DNA from: CAYNRE01 sp964399535
Lineage (GTDB): Bacteria; Planctomycetota; Planctomycetia; Pirellulales; CAYNRE01
Direction of reading: 5' to 3'
DNA: 64,000 nt
NCBI GenBank assembly: GCA_964399535.1
Contig: CAYNRE010000046.1
Span: forward strand, 62,001 to 126,000
The notes beneath the pieces are model-generated. The model ran no database searches and had not been told where the DNA came from. It worked only from the letters and a program-made list of their open reading frames with translations. Below, piece after piece: positions 1 to 9,844 of the stretch. The position numbers and the translations under genes are program-made. Numbering within the stretch: the stretch's first letter is position 1; each line of letters begins with the position of its first letter.

Positions 1-594
1 GCCGCGTTCGCCACGACCGACGCGGACGTTACGACCACCCAAAGTTTCTAAAGTCGTTGCCCACGGCGAATCGAAACTAACTCTCGGAGGGCTCGCTCTG
101 TAGTCCCAGTCTTCGGACTGAGTACGGACCGCGGAGAGGGCAACCCGGGGGGGAAGAAAAACACGCCTGACCGGCATCGCCGGTTGACCGTCGTCGGAGC
201 TCGCCGAAGCCCCGACGGCCGGCCGTTTTTTCCCACCTCCCTCCGACTGTTCGCCGGTACCGCAACCGGAACGGACAGCGGCTCGCGACGAGAGCATCGC
301 CCGACATCGATGCGCGCCGCCAGCTCGCTCTGTTCCAGCACGGTTGCGATTACCGGACCGACATGGAATCCCGGCGCGGGCCAGAGGGAACTGAGCCACA
401 GCCAAGACTGAACCATGGAGATGCCCCGACCCAGTTGCTCCGACGGCGACCGGCACGACCCATAGCCGGCGATCAGGAGGCGCGAAGCGGTCGCGAGTCA
501 CCCGAGCAAGGGGCAATCCAGCTCCGCCGACGGCCCGCCAGGCCCGATGCGGAGTCCCAACCCGAAACAAGCGAACGTTTTTGGAGAGCCTGCA
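1..594. other. Left-edge region without a convincing gene
   Basis: No frame here looks coding; the ORFs present are rich in Arg, Pro and Ser. Bases 1-51 read open in frame 1 and end at TAA, so they could be the last 16 codons of a gene that starts outside the window, but this is too short to judge. A 5-bp hairpin with a C(TTCG)G tetraloop lies at 107-120. A 12-bp palindrome ACGGCCGGCCGT at 215-226 runs into six T and could be a weak terminator for something upstream. The 3' part is presumably the leader of the gene at 595. Confidence 0.4.
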
Positions 595-1167
595 ATGAAG
601 GTCTTCACAACTGGACAGGTCGCCAAGATCTGTAAAGTGGCACCGCGCACGGTCAGCAAATGGTTTGACTCGGGCCGGCTGCGGGGCTACCGCATCCCGG
701 GTTCGCAGGACCGCCGGATTCCTCGCGAATACCTGATCAAGTTCCTCAAGGAACATGGGATGCCGCTGGGCGATCTGGAAGACGAGGCAATGGCCAAAGT
801 CTTGATCGTGGCCCAGGACCAGATCCTGGTCGAGAACCTGAAGCGCGAGCTGCCGCTCGAGCGGGCTTTCAAGGTCTCGACGGCGGCCAGCGGGTTTGAA
901 GCCGGCATCCAGGCCGAGAGCTTCCATCCCGATGCGATCATCGTCGACTTCTCGATCGGTCGCGGCGAGGCCCTGCAGATTTGCCAGAATCTGCGCCGCA
1001 ACACCGAGTTCGCCGAGGTGATCCTGATTGCCCTCTTGCCCGACGACGGCGAATCGAACAGCTTCGATCGCTCGTCGATCAACGAAACGTTTAAGAAGCC
1101 GTTCGACGCCGCCCTGCTGGCCGAACGGTTGCGGACCCTGATCGGCTCGAAGAAGGAACTGGTTTAG
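595..1167 (+). CDS. HTH / receiver-like fusion regulator
   Basis: A 190-aa predicted transcriptional regulator. Residues 1-55 form a MerR/excisionase-type winged helix (TGQVAKICKVAPRTVSKWFD, then GYRIPGSQDRRIPREYL), which normally binds DNA. Residues 67-185 resemble a response-regulator receiver: the phospho-acceptor would be Asp118 (AIIVDF) and the conserved Lys would be Lys168 (FKKPFD). The acidic pair after the first strand is reduced to one Asp (Asp75 in VAQDQ), so phosphorylation is doubtful. The order is reversed from usual response regulators, with HTH first. The ATG at 595 is preferred over an in-frame ATG at 547 because GGAGAG at 583-588 sits 6 bases before it. No kinase is adjacent. 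Confidence 0.85.
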   Translation: MKVFTTGQVAKICKVAPRTVSKWFDSGRLRGYRIPGSQDRRIPREYLIKFLKEHGMPLGDLEDEAMAKVLIVAQDQILVENLKRELPLERAFKVSTAASGFEAGIQAESFHPDAIIVDFSIGRGEALQICQNLRRNTEFAEVILIALLPDDGESNSFDRSSINETFKKPFDAALLAERLRTLIGSKKELV

Positions 1168-1224
1168 TTCCCGCTCGAGCGATCGCGGATCCGGCCAGAG
1201 TTTTCTCGCCGTATTCCTGCTCAG

Positions 1225-1249
1225 CCGCCGCGGTAGACCCCCGCGGCGG
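1225..1249 (+). other. GC-rich hairpin downstream of the HTH/receiver gene
   Basis: A perfect 9-bp inverted repeat, CCGCCGCGG (1225-1233) and CCGCGGCGG (1241-1249), encloses a 7-base loop. It starts 57 bases after the stop codon at 1167 and has no T tract. It could be a processing or stability hairpin in the 3' UTR. A second stem (1358-1368 with 1380-1390, 11 bp) follows. Confidence 0.5.
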
Positions 1250-1404
1250 ATAATCAGCTACCTGTCCTGCGAAGCCAGGTTCGGGCCTGCTGGGTGGCCC
1301 GCACCGGGGAGGCCCCTGGGCCGGCCCTGCCGGCCTCGCAGGACGTGCGAACGGTACGAAGCTCCGGGCCCGTGGCGGCCCCGGAGCTTCCGAATGCTCT
1401 CCGA

Positions 1405-1443
1405 CCGCAGCCGGCGACTTCCCGCGCCGGTTGCGGTTTTTTT
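1405..1443 (+). terminator. Rho-independent terminator
   Basis: CCGCAGCCGGCG (1405-1416) pairs with CGCCGGTTGCGG (1425-1436), 12 bp with one G-U pair and an 8-base loop, followed directly by seven T (1437-1443). This is the best-formed intrinsic terminator I see in the window. It lies 238 bases past the HTH/receiver stop and 68 bases before the TTG start of the next gene, so it insulates the two transcription units. Confidence 0.85.
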
Positions 1444-1510
1444 ATGCGCCGCGGTACGATCGCGGTTGCCCGGTGGAGTTTCCCTTGATTTCTAGTGCGA
1501 GGCCCGGCCG

Positions 1511-3211
1511 TTGTCCGAGGCGCGAAATGCCAGGCGAGCTTGGTGGTTGCCGCATCTCGGGCCGGCCGTCGTGGCGCTGTTGGCGCTGGCCGGCACGCTG
1601 GCCACGCTCGACCCAGGTGGTAGCGGCCCCGGCGTCACCTGCGACGAATACTACGACGTGGCGGTCGGCAAGCGGCTGGTAAACCACTGGCGGCAATGGG
1701 GCCTGGGCATCTTTCGCCAGCCGGGGCTCGAGGCCACGTTTGGTGGCACCACGTTGCACCCGCCTTTGGGCCGCTGGCTCTTGGGTTGGGCCCACGCCCC
1801 GTTCGACCCCGACCCAGGCGAGCCCTACGCCGTTTCCGTGGTAGGGGGGCGCTTCGCCCCGGCCTTGGCCTTCGCCCTGTTGGTCTGGCTCACCGGCGAA
1901 GTTGCCCGCGCCGCCGGAGGGGACCTGGCGGGCACGGTCGCCGCGCTGGCGCTGGCCACGGTACCGCGCGCCCTGGGCGATGCCCACCAGGCCACGCTCG
2001 ATACATTCACGGCGCTATTCTGCGCCGCCGCGCTCTGGGCACTACCCTGGGCGCATCGCGTGGCACCCTCGCAGACGCCGGGAAATCAGCAAGGCGAGCG
2101 ACGCGGATTAGGGTGGACCGGTCCCTGGGCCGCCGGATTCGTCTGGGGACTGGCGCTCTTGACCAAGTTTCACGGGTTCACGCTGGTGGTGCCCGCCGCA
2201 CTCTGGTTCGTGTGGCGCCTGCGCCTTCGAGCCCTGGGGCCCGGGCTGGCCTGGCTAGCCGGTGGAGGACTCGTGTTCTGGATTGGTTGGCCCTGGCTCT
2301 GGATCAAGGTACCCCAGCACCTGATTACTTTCCTTTCGGCGTCGACCGATCGCCAGCCCTTGCGGGTGTTCTATTGGGGAAAAGCCTGGATCGATCGCGA
2401 CGTTCCCTGGCACTACCCTTGGGTGATGTTCGCGGTTACCGTGCCCGTTGCCTGGCTGGCACTAGGGGGCTGGGGAATGTGGACCCAACGGCGGCGTTTG
2501 CTGACCGACCCAAGGTTGTCGGCCACGCTCTTGGGCTGGCTGTTCCCGTTGGTGTTGTTCTCCTGGCCTGGAGTGCCGGTTTACGATGGAATTCGGCTGT
2601 TTCTCTCCGTATTGCCGAATTGGGCCGTGCTGGCCGGCTTGGGCGCGGCCGAGTTGGTAGCCGCTGCCCCCCGCGAGGGACGCGCTCGTGCGTTGCGTCT
2701 GGGGGGGGTAGCCTTGGTCTGCGCCACCCCGCTGGTCGGGGTGATCGGTTACGCGCCCGTTTGGCTGAGCCATTACAATGCGCTGGTCGGCGGCCTGCGC
2801 GGCGCGGTCGCCCTGGGTTTTGAAGCGACCTACTGGGGCGACGCCGTCGATGGGCCGCTGTTGGCGGCCACGACCCAAGTGCCCCAGGGCGGGCTGGTGT
2901 TGTACACCCCGCACCTGGCGCCGTTTCAAGCCCAGTCGGTGGCTGCCAGCAGCCGAGTGCTGGACCGCATCGAACTGCGCGGCTGGGACCCGAATCAGCG
3001 GACCGAACTGGCCGCTTGCCGCTGGGCCCTGGTGTACCGGCGGCGGGCCGACGAGGATCAATACGACTGGCTGCTCGGCGGCAGCCGCGTGGTGGCCCAA
3101 ACCACCTGCGCCGGGGTCTGGCTGGCTCGTTTGATCGAGCTGCCGCGGCCACTCGGCGAACTGGCTCCGCCGGCGGCGCCCCAGGTTTCCACCCCAACTC
3201 CGCGAGATTGA
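1511..3211 (+). CDS. GT39/PMT-like integral membrane glycosyltransferase
   Basis: A 566-aa polytopic membrane protein, probably a GT-C fold glycosyltransferase of the dolichyl-phosphate-mannose mannosyltransferase / ArnT type, which would transfer a sugar from a lipid-linked donor outside the membrane. The first long hydrophobic helix is followed by a short loop with acidic residues (VTCDEYYDVAVGKRL), the usual place of the catalytic Asp in this fold. About ten further hydrophobic segments follow, with a soluble C-terminal part of about 120 residues. The start is a TTG at 1511 with GAGG at 1499-1502; no in-frame ATG is better placed. It ends 6 bases before moaC, so the two are probably co-transcribed, though no functional link is evident. 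Confidence 0.7.
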   Translation: MSEARNARRAWWLPHLGPAVVALLALAGTLATLDPGGSGPGVTCDEYYDVAVGKRLVNHWRQWGLGIFRQPGLEATFGGTTLHPPLGRWLLGWAHAPFDPDPGEPYAVSVVGGRFAPALAFALLVWLTGEVARAAGGDLAGTVAALALATVPRALGDAHQATLDTFTALFCAAALWALPWAHRVAPSQTPGNQQGERRGLGWTGPWAAGFVWGLALLTKFHGFTLVVPAALWFVWRLRLRALGPGLAWLAGGGLVFWIGWPWLWIKVPQHLITFLSASTDRQPLRVFYWGKAWIDRDVPWHYPWVMFAVTVPVAWLALGGWGMWTQRRRLLTDPRLSATLLGWLFPLVLFSWPGVPVYDGIRLFLSVLPNWAVLAGLGAAELVAAAPREGRARALRLGGVALVCATPLVGVIGYAPVWLSHYNALVGGLRGAVALGFEATYWGDAVDGPLLAATTQVPQGGLVLYTPHLAPFQAQSVAASSRVLDRIELRGWDPNQRTELAACRWALVYRRRADEDQYDWLLGGSRVVAQTTCAGVWLARLIELPRPLGELAPPAAPQVSTPTPRD

Positions 3212-3217
3212 ACCGGC

Positions 3218-3697
3218 ATGTCGTCGTTCACCCATTTCGATGAATCGGGCGCAAGCCGCATGGTCGATGTCAGCGCCAAGCCGGTCACCTTGCGTACCGC
3301 CCGGGCCAGCGGCCGCGTACGGATGGCCCCCGCCACGCTCGAGAAAATTCGCGACCGTGCGCTCGCCAAAGGCGACGTACTCGAAGTGGCACGGCTGGCC
3401 GGCATTCTGGCCGCCAAGCGCACCGGCGAGCTGATTCCGCTTTGTCACCCGCTGGGGCTCGACGCGGTCGAACTCGAGTTTCGGTTTCCGGATTCGTCGA
3501 GCGTGGGGATCGAGGCCACGGTGCGCGTCACGGCCCGTACTGGCGTGGAAATGGAAGCCCTGACCGCGGTAAGCGTGGCGGCCCTGACGATTTACGACAT
3601 GTGCAAATCGGTCGACCGCGCCCTGGTGATCGAGGCCATTTGCCTGGAAGAAAAAACCGGCGGCAAGAGCGGCACCTTTCGCCGGGGGGCCGACTAG
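3218..3697 (+). CDS. moaC: Cyclic pyranopterin monophosphate synthase MoaC
   Basis: A 159-aa enzyme of molybdenum cofactor synthesis. It converts the cyclic GTP intermediate made by the radical-SAM enzyme MoaA to cyclic pyranopterin monophosphate in the cytoplasm. Family signatures are clear: MVDVSAK near the N-terminus, KGDV (Lys51), LIPLCHPLGLD (His77), and GVEMEALTAVSVAALTIYDM followed by CKSVDRA, which carries the expected active-site Asp and Lys (Asp127, Lys130). The length is typical. No other moa, mob or moe gene is in the window. The ATG at 3218 follows the preceding stop by 6 bases. Confidence 0.95.
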   Translation: MSSFTHFDESGASRMVDVSAKPVTLRTARASGRVRMAPATLEKIRDRALAKGDVLEVARLAGILAAKRTGELIPLCHPLGLDAVELEFRFPDSSSVGIEATVRVTARTGVEMEALTAVSVAALTIYDMCKSVDRALVIEAICLEEKTGGKSGTFRRGAD

Positions 3698-3731
3698 CGC
3701 TGCCGGCTGCCTGCCGCGGTTTGGCCGGCTG

Positions 3732-4994
3732 CTAACCGAAACACTGGCCCAGGCCCCGGTAGGTGGGCGCCGTACCGACAAGCTCTCCCTGGGAAACGAG
3801 CAAATACTCGTTGAAGTGCTCGGCGAGCTCTCCGGCCTTGGCGTGCCGAAACACCACGGGCGATCCGCCACTGAGCCAAACCCCCTCGGGCAACGCCAGG
3901 GGGGTTTGCACTTCACCGCAGCCTTCACTCGGCAGCAGTCGCAATCCCTTGGGCAGGTAAGGCAGCGGCACTTTGTCCCAGCCGGGCTCGCCCGACGCCA
4001 CGTAACCGCCCGACTGACAGGTAACGTAGCCCGAGTCGGACGATCGGGTTACCTGCAGCGCGAAAAACGCGGCCGGTTCGAACCGCACATTGGAGTAGTA
4101 ATCGAAAAGGTGCGAGCAAAGAAACGCCGAACCGACGGTTACCTCGCTGAGCCAGGGCTCGCGGGCCGCCCAATTGACGCTGCCCGTACCGCCGCCGTTG
4201 AAAAGCTCGATCGCCAGCCCCCACCGGCCGGCCGAGGCGGCCACGCGACCGCGCTGCTCATTCATCAACCGGGCCGAGCGGCGCCGAATCCAGCCCGCGA
4301 TCGGGTTGAGCAGCCGCTTGAAAGGATTTCGGTCTCCCAGGCCGGCCACTTGGGCCTCGTAGCCCATAAAGCCCACGACCTTCACGTGGTGCAGGCGCTG
4401 GATTGCCTGGACCACCGATTCGATATCCTTCAGGCTGCGCAGCGGGCTGCGGCGAACCCCTAAATGGGCACGACCCCACAGCAGTCGCAGCGACAAATCG
4501 AGATCGAGCACCAGGGGAAACGGCGTGCTGGCCCCCTGCATCATCTCGTCGACTCGCCGGGCTGTATCGGCCGAGTCGACGACCAACCGTATCGTGCGGC
4601 CCGACTGGTGCAACGCTCGCAACAGGTTCAAATCGGCCGCCTGCACCGTGGGGTAGGCCAACAGCAAGTCATCGAACCCTTGCGAGGCCAGAAAACCGGC
4701 CTCGGCGGCGGAGAAACACATCAGCCCGGCAAACGGAGGGCCAGCCGCGAGAATGCGTGAAATAAGCTGCGGCACGCGGACGCTTTTGGTGGCCAGCCGC
4801 AATTGGTGACGGCCGCCAGCCGCCTCGAGCAAACGGCGAACTCGGAGAATGTTGCGGTCCAGCGCATCCAGGTCGACCATGGCGCACGGAAGCCGCTGGC
4901 CGGAGAGCAGCCGGCTCCAGGTTGCGTAGTCGATCGGCGCCGCGGCCGGCAGCTCGAGCTGGGGGGCGGCCGCCGGGGCAGGGGCGTTTGTCAC
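3732..4994 (-). CDS. PLP-dependent amino acid deaminase/aldolase (DSD1-like)
   Basis: About 420 aa, fold-type III PLP enzyme of the alanine racemase N-domain / D-threonine aldolase / D-serine dehydratase group. The N-terminal barrel starts with PCAMVDLDALDRN, and LRLATKSVRV contains the likely PLP lysine. The C-terminal part (SGGYVASGEPGWDK, LLPSEGCGEVQTPL) matches the metal-binding β domain of that family. The likely substrate is a D-amino acid or a β-hydroxy amino acid; I cannot tell which. The frame stays open upstream to 5408 but would overlap the divergent SDR gene, so I place the start at GTG 4994, with TTG 5000 as the alternative. Confidence 0.8.
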   Translation of the reverse strand: MTNAPAPAAAPQLELPAAAPIDYATWSRLLSGQRLPCAMVDLDALDRNILRVRRLLEAAGGRHQLRLATKSVRVPQLISRILAAGPPFAGLMCFSAAEAGFLASQGFDDLLLAYPTVQAADLNLLRALHQSGRTIRLVVDSADTARRVDEMMQGASTPFPLVLDLDLSLRLLWGRAHLGVRRSPLRSLKDIESVVQAIQRLHHVKVVGFMGYEAQVAGLGDRNPFKRLLNPIAGWIRRRSARLMNEQRGRVAASAGRWGLAIELFNGGGTGSVNWAAREPWLSEVTVGSAFLCSHLFDYYSNVRFEPAAFFALQVTRSSDSGYVTCQSGGYVASGEPGWDKVPLPYLPKGLRLLPSEGCGEVQTPLALPEGVWLSGGSPVVFRHAKAGELAEHFNEYLLVSQGELVGTAPTYRGLGQCFG

Positions 4995-5211
4995 GGTCAA
5001 AACTCGCCGGGCGATGCTAAAGACTGCGGGGAGCCTAGCATTCCCTTCGGCGGCCTGCCAGGGGAGCGGTTGCGGCGGCCCCCCCGGGCGGTAAGCTGCT
5101 GGCAACCCCAGCGGCCGCTCCGCAACCGGTCGGCCAGCGAGGCATCGATTCGGTCCGCCGACGCGGCCGGCGAACTCACCATCTTGCCCCGAATTCAGGC
5201 GACGAGCGACT

Positions 5212-5973
5212 ATGAGCAACACGATCTTGTTGACCGACCGGGTGGCCATTGTGACCGGGGGCGGACGCGGCATTGGCAAGGCCATTGCCCGTTCGCTGGC
5301 CGAAGCCGGGGCCAGCGTGGCGATCGCCAGCCGCAAAATGGCGGCCCTCGAGGCCACGGCCCAGGAACTAGCCGACCTGCCGGGCCGGGTGTTGCCGGTG
5401 GAGTGCAACGTGGGCCGGGCCGATCAACTCGAGCGGCTGGTCGCGATCACCCAACAAGAGCTTGGTCCGGTCGATATCCTCGTCAACAACAGCGCCACCA
5501 ACATTGCCCAGGGCCCGTCGCTGGCCGTCACCGACGAGCAATGGGATAAAATGGTCGAGATCAACGTGAAAAGCGCGCTGCGGCTAGTGCGGCTGACCGT
5601 GCCGGGCATGATCGAGCGCGGTCGCGGGGCGGTGCTGAACATCGCCTCGATCGCCGGGCTCCAGCCGCAGGCCCTGGGGCTGGCCTACAGTTTCACCAAA
5701 GCCGGTCTGATCATGATGACTCGGCTTTGGGGCCGAGAATTCGCCCCCCACGGCGTGCGGGTCAATGCAATCGCTCCCGGGCTGATTCAAACCGATTTCA
5801 GCGAGTACTTTTGGAAGAACGACTCGGCCATGCACGAGCTCGAGCTCCGGCAGCCCATTCCCCGCATTGGCCAGCCGCACGAGGTGGGGCCCCTGGCGCT
5901 GCTCTTGGTTTCCGACGAGGCCTCGTACATTACCGGCCACACCTTCGTGGTCGATGGTGGCGCCACGGCTTGA
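5212..5973 (+). CDS. SDR family NAD(P)-dependent oxidoreductase
   Basis: A 253-aa classical short-chain dehydrogenase/reductase. It has the Rossmann motif TGGGRGIG (15-22), NNSA in place of NNAG (92-95), Asn118, and the catalytic triad Ser146, Tyr159 and Lys163 (AYSFTKAG). The end, ITGHTFVVDGGATA, is standard for the FabG-like group. It probably acts on a hydroxyl/keto substrate in the cytoplasm; the true substrate is not visible. It is transcribed divergently from the PLP aldolase, with about 217 bases between the chosen starts. The ATG at 5212 gives the expected family length. Confidence 0.9.
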   Translation: MSNTILLTDRVAIVTGGGRGIGKAIARSLAEAGASVAIASRKMAALEATAQELADLPGRVLPVECNVGRADQLERLVAITQQELGPVDILVNNSATNIAQGPSLAVTDEQWDKMVEINVKSALRLVRLTVPGMIERGRGAVLNIASIAGLQPQALGLAYSFTKAGLIMMTRLWGREFAPHGVRVNAIAPGLIQTDFSEYFWKNDSAMHELELRQPIPRIGQPHEVGPLALLLVSDEASYITGHTFVVDGGATA

Positions 5974-6052
5974 GATGTGGCTCTTCGGAACCCGCCGATC
6001 AGACCGCGGGGCAGGGCACCTATCTCGTTTGCAATCAGGCGGTTCGGATGTT

Positions 6053-6152
6053 CCGGAATGCCGTTCCGGCTCAAGCGCGGCCGTCGACTTTTCCGATGGT
6101 AGCGATTGTACGACCGGGTCGTTGTGCAGCCGTTTGTCACATGTTGACAAAC
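6053..6152. promoter_or_regulatory. Two dyads upstream of the porin gene
   Basis: The 287-base gap before the porin contains two notable dyads. CCGGAA (6053-6058) and TTCCGG (6064-6069) form a short hairpin. GTTTGTCA (6132-6139) and TGACAAAC (6145-6152) form a perfect 8+8 palindrome with a 5-base centre, about 110 bases before the porin start. TTGACA, a consensus -35 hexamer, lies at 6144-6149 inside the second dyad, but I see no good -10 at 16-18 bases. An operator is plausible; the promoter is not proven. Confidence 0.4.
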
Positions 6153-6260
6153 TGGGAAACTGGGGAGTTCTGCGCAGCGGTGGCACCGGTGCTTTAGGAG
6201 AGCCAGGAAGGTTCAGCGCGTGAAACACGCACGCGCGGAGTCCTGGTTGTCGGGTGGTTG

Positions 6261-7841
6261 ATGTCGCTCGGTCGTCTCGCACTTCAAATCGCGGTGCTCG
6301 GGTTGGGAATGGCCTGCGAGCTGCGCGCCCAGCAGTTCGGCCGCCCCGCCGTAACGAGCGAAGCGCCCAGTTTGCCAGGCTCGTCGGCTGCCTGTGCATC
6401 GGCTGCGGGCATCGTGCCGGACGGGGCGCCTTGGCTACGCGGCGCCCGGATGGCTCGCCTGCCAAGCGATGCCGGCGAGCGTTCGCCCGCGGCACCCGGG
6501 CGGGTAGTTCCCAACGCGCCCGCCGCGCCGATTGGGGGCCCCCAACAGTCCGAACTCCAGGCGGGGGCCACGGCGGCGGCCTGGTACCCCGACCGCGCGG
6601 CCACCTCAGCCGACCCACTGCAGCAGCGGGTGGAACAGTTGGAGCAAGACCTGAAGAAGATTCAGGATGCCGACAAGAAAAAAAAGGATGAGGATCACTC
6701 CAAGCCGACCGCGAAGCTGACCGCCCAATTGCAGGCCGACACCTATTCGTTTTCACAAGACGCGGCCAGCAAGGCCAGCGTCGGCGATATTGAAAACGGC
6801 TCCGCGTTTCGTCGGGCCCGCGTCGGCTGGTTTGGCGATCACGAGCAGACCGAATATCGGCTGGAGTTCGATTTCGCGCAGTCGGGCCGGCCGACGTTTC
6901 TCGACGTTTACGCCGGGCTCATCGACCTGCCCTTGCTGAACGTGCTGCGCGTCGGCCACTTTTTCGAGCCCTTCTGCCTCGAACGGCTCACGTCCAACCG
7001 GTATGTAACCTTCATGGAACGGTCGCTGCCCGACAGCACCTTTGCCCCGGCACGTAACCTGGGCGTGGGGGCAATGAAATACACCAGCGACGAACGCCTG
7101 GTGCTGGCGGGGGGCATATTTCACAGCACCAGCAACGTTTGGGGCGATGAACAAACCGACAGCAGCGACGGGGCCATCACCGGGCGCATTGCCTGGCTGC
7201 CCTACTACGATGAGCCGTCGGGCGGGCGGTATTACATCCATTTGGGAATGGCCGGCAGCATGCGCAGCGCCAACTCGGGCACCGTTCAATTCGCGACTCA
7301 GCCCGAAGCCCGCCTGGGAGCGACCGTGCCGAACGTGCCGTTTTTTGTCAACACGGGCGCGTTCCCGGCGCACGGTTACGAATTGCTGGGCCTGGAAGCC
7401 GCCTGGGTTCATGGCCCGCTCTCGCTACAGAGCGAGTACATTCATACGCCGGTCGACCGCATCGGCGGCGCGAACCCCACGTTTTTCTCCTGGTACGCCA
7501 CGGTCAGCTACTTTCTCACCGGCGAGCACCGCCCCTACCGCAAAAAGGTCGGCGTCTTCGATCGGGTGATTCCCTTCGAGAATTTTTTCCGAGTGCGGGG
7601 CGATACCAAAACGCAAACGGGCCGGGGCGCCTGGGAAGTCGCCGCCCGGCTGTCGCGATCGGACCTGAACGACCGCGGCATTCAGGGAGGTCGCCTCACC
7701 GACCTGACGGTCGGGTTGAATTGGTACCTGACCCCCTACCTGCGTTTCACCTCGAACTGGGTGCACGCGTTTCTGGACGATCCCACGGTCGGCGGGAGCC
7801 AGACCGATATTTTCGCGATGCGGCTTGGATACGAGTTTTAG
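6261..7841 (+). CDS. OprO/OprP-like outer-membrane porin
   Basis: A 526-aa protein of the phosphate-selective porin O/P family, expected as a β-barrel channel in the outer membrane. Residues 1-24 form a signal peptide, probably cleaved after LRA. A variable Ala/Pro-rich segment follows, then a short coiled coil (LQQRVEQLEQDLKKIQDADK) as in many porins with a periplasmic trimerisation stalk. The barrel starts near TAQLQADTYSF and shows FRRARVGWFGD, EYRLEFDFAQ and LRVGHFFEPFCLE, and ends in an aromatic residue (MRLGYEF), the usual assembly signal. The ATG at 6261 is preferred to the adjoining TTG at 6258. The ion or solute is unknown. Confidence 0.88.
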   Translation: MSLGRLALQIAVLGLGMACELRAQQFGRPAVTSEAPSLPGSSAACASAAGIVPDGAPWLRGARMARLPSDAGERSPAAPGRVVPNAPAAPIGGPQQSELQAGATAAAWYPDRAATSADPLQQRVEQLEQDLKKIQDADKKKKDEDHSKPTAKLTAQLQADTYSFSQDAASKASVGDIENGSAFRRARVGWFGDHEQTEYRLEFDFAQSGRPTFLDVYAGLIDLPLLNVLRVGHFFEPFCLERLTSNRYVTFMERSLPDSTFAPARNLGVGAMKYTSDERLVLAGGIFHSTSNVWGDEQTDSSDGAITGRIAWLPYYDEPSGGRYYIHLGMAGSMRSANSGTVQFATQPEARLGATVPNVPFFVNTGAFPAHGYELLGLEAAWVHGPLSLQSEYIHTPVDRIGGANPTFFSWYATVSYFLTGEHRPYRKKVGVFDRVIPFENFFRVRGDTKTQTGRGAWEVAARLSRSDLNDRGIQGGRLTDLTVGLNWYLTPYLRFTSNWVHAFLDDPTVGGSQTDIFAMRLGYEF

Positions 7842-7896
7842 TCGCTGGCCGCGCACGGGGCCTCAGGGCTGGCTCGTGCTGTCTCGAAGCATCGCC

Positions 7897-8325
7897 TTAC
7901 TCGGGCAAACCCAAGAGCCCCTCTTCACTCAGGGGAATGAACGGGTTGTACACCACCTCCCAGAGATGGCCGTCGAGGTCGGCGAAATAGCCGCGGAAGC
8001 CTCCCCAGGAGGTTTTCTCGGCCGGCCGGATGATTCGCCCGCCGGCGGCCTCGGCCTGGGCCAGCACCACGGGGACTTCCTCGGGAGTGTGCACGTTGTG
8101 GGCCAGCGTTACGCCGCGAAAGCCCTGGCCGGCTGGGCTGGTCGCGGCGTCGTCGGCCAGATCGTTCCAGCCGTAAAGCACCAAGGTCGCCCCGCGCAGC
8201 GAGAAGAACGATATATCGGCCTGGCTAACAGGCGAAAGTGGCAGGCCCATCCCGTCGCGGTAGAAACGGGTCGCGGCTTCCAAATCGCGTACGCCCAGGG
8301 CCACGAGCGACAGCCACGGTTGCAT
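7897..8325 (-). CDS. VOC family (glyoxalase/bleomycin-resistance-like) protein
   Basis: A 142-aa vicinal oxygen chelate protein with two βαβββ modules: LVALGVRDLEAATRFYRDGMGLPLSP and, in the second half, GVTLAHNVHTPEEVPVVLAQAEAAGG then GYFADLDGHLWEVVYNP. The final Glu in LWEV is the usual metal ligand. Members are metal-dependent lyases, dioxygenases or drug-binding proteins, and the substrate here is unknown. The gene lies 44 bases downstream of the DUF1501 stop on the same strand and may share its transcript. It converges on the porin gene, leaving 55 bases between stops. Confidence 0.85.
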   Translation of the reverse strand: MQPWLSLVALGVRDLEAATRFYRDGMGLPLSPVSQADISFFSLRGATLVLYGWNDLADDAATSPAGQGFRGVTLAHNVHTPEEVPVVLAQAEAAGGRIIRPAEKTSWGGFRGYFADLDGHLWEVVYNPFIPLSEEGLLGLPE

Positions 8326-8369
8326 CGTCCAGGCATCTCCACGATCCGCGCGCCGAGTGCGGCGCGGGA

Positions 8370-9701
<1,332 letters not shown>

Positions 9702-9844
9702 GGCTCTCCGCCAGCGGCGTTTCGAGGCACCTTGGACCCCACGGTTCACAGTCTAGTTCTTTGCCCATTGGGCGACCAGCAGGGCGCCGGCGCTGGCCGC
9801 GAAACGGGGTCGCCAGCGGTGCTCGGGTGGGCGGCGGCGGTGCC

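Noticed and set aside
215..231. Palindrome ACGGCCGGCCGT followed by T6 as a strong terminator
   Set aside because: The palindrome can form only a 4-bp stem with a 4-base loop, too short to call; kept only as a note.
4076..4093. GGTTCGAACC as a tRNA T-arm
   Set aside because: It lies inside the PLP aldolase reading frame, and no acceptor or anticodon arm is found nearby.
5584..6756. 390-aa minus-strand ORF across the SDR gene end and the porin start
   Set aside because: Arg/Pro-rich shadow frame; it would overlap two real genes.
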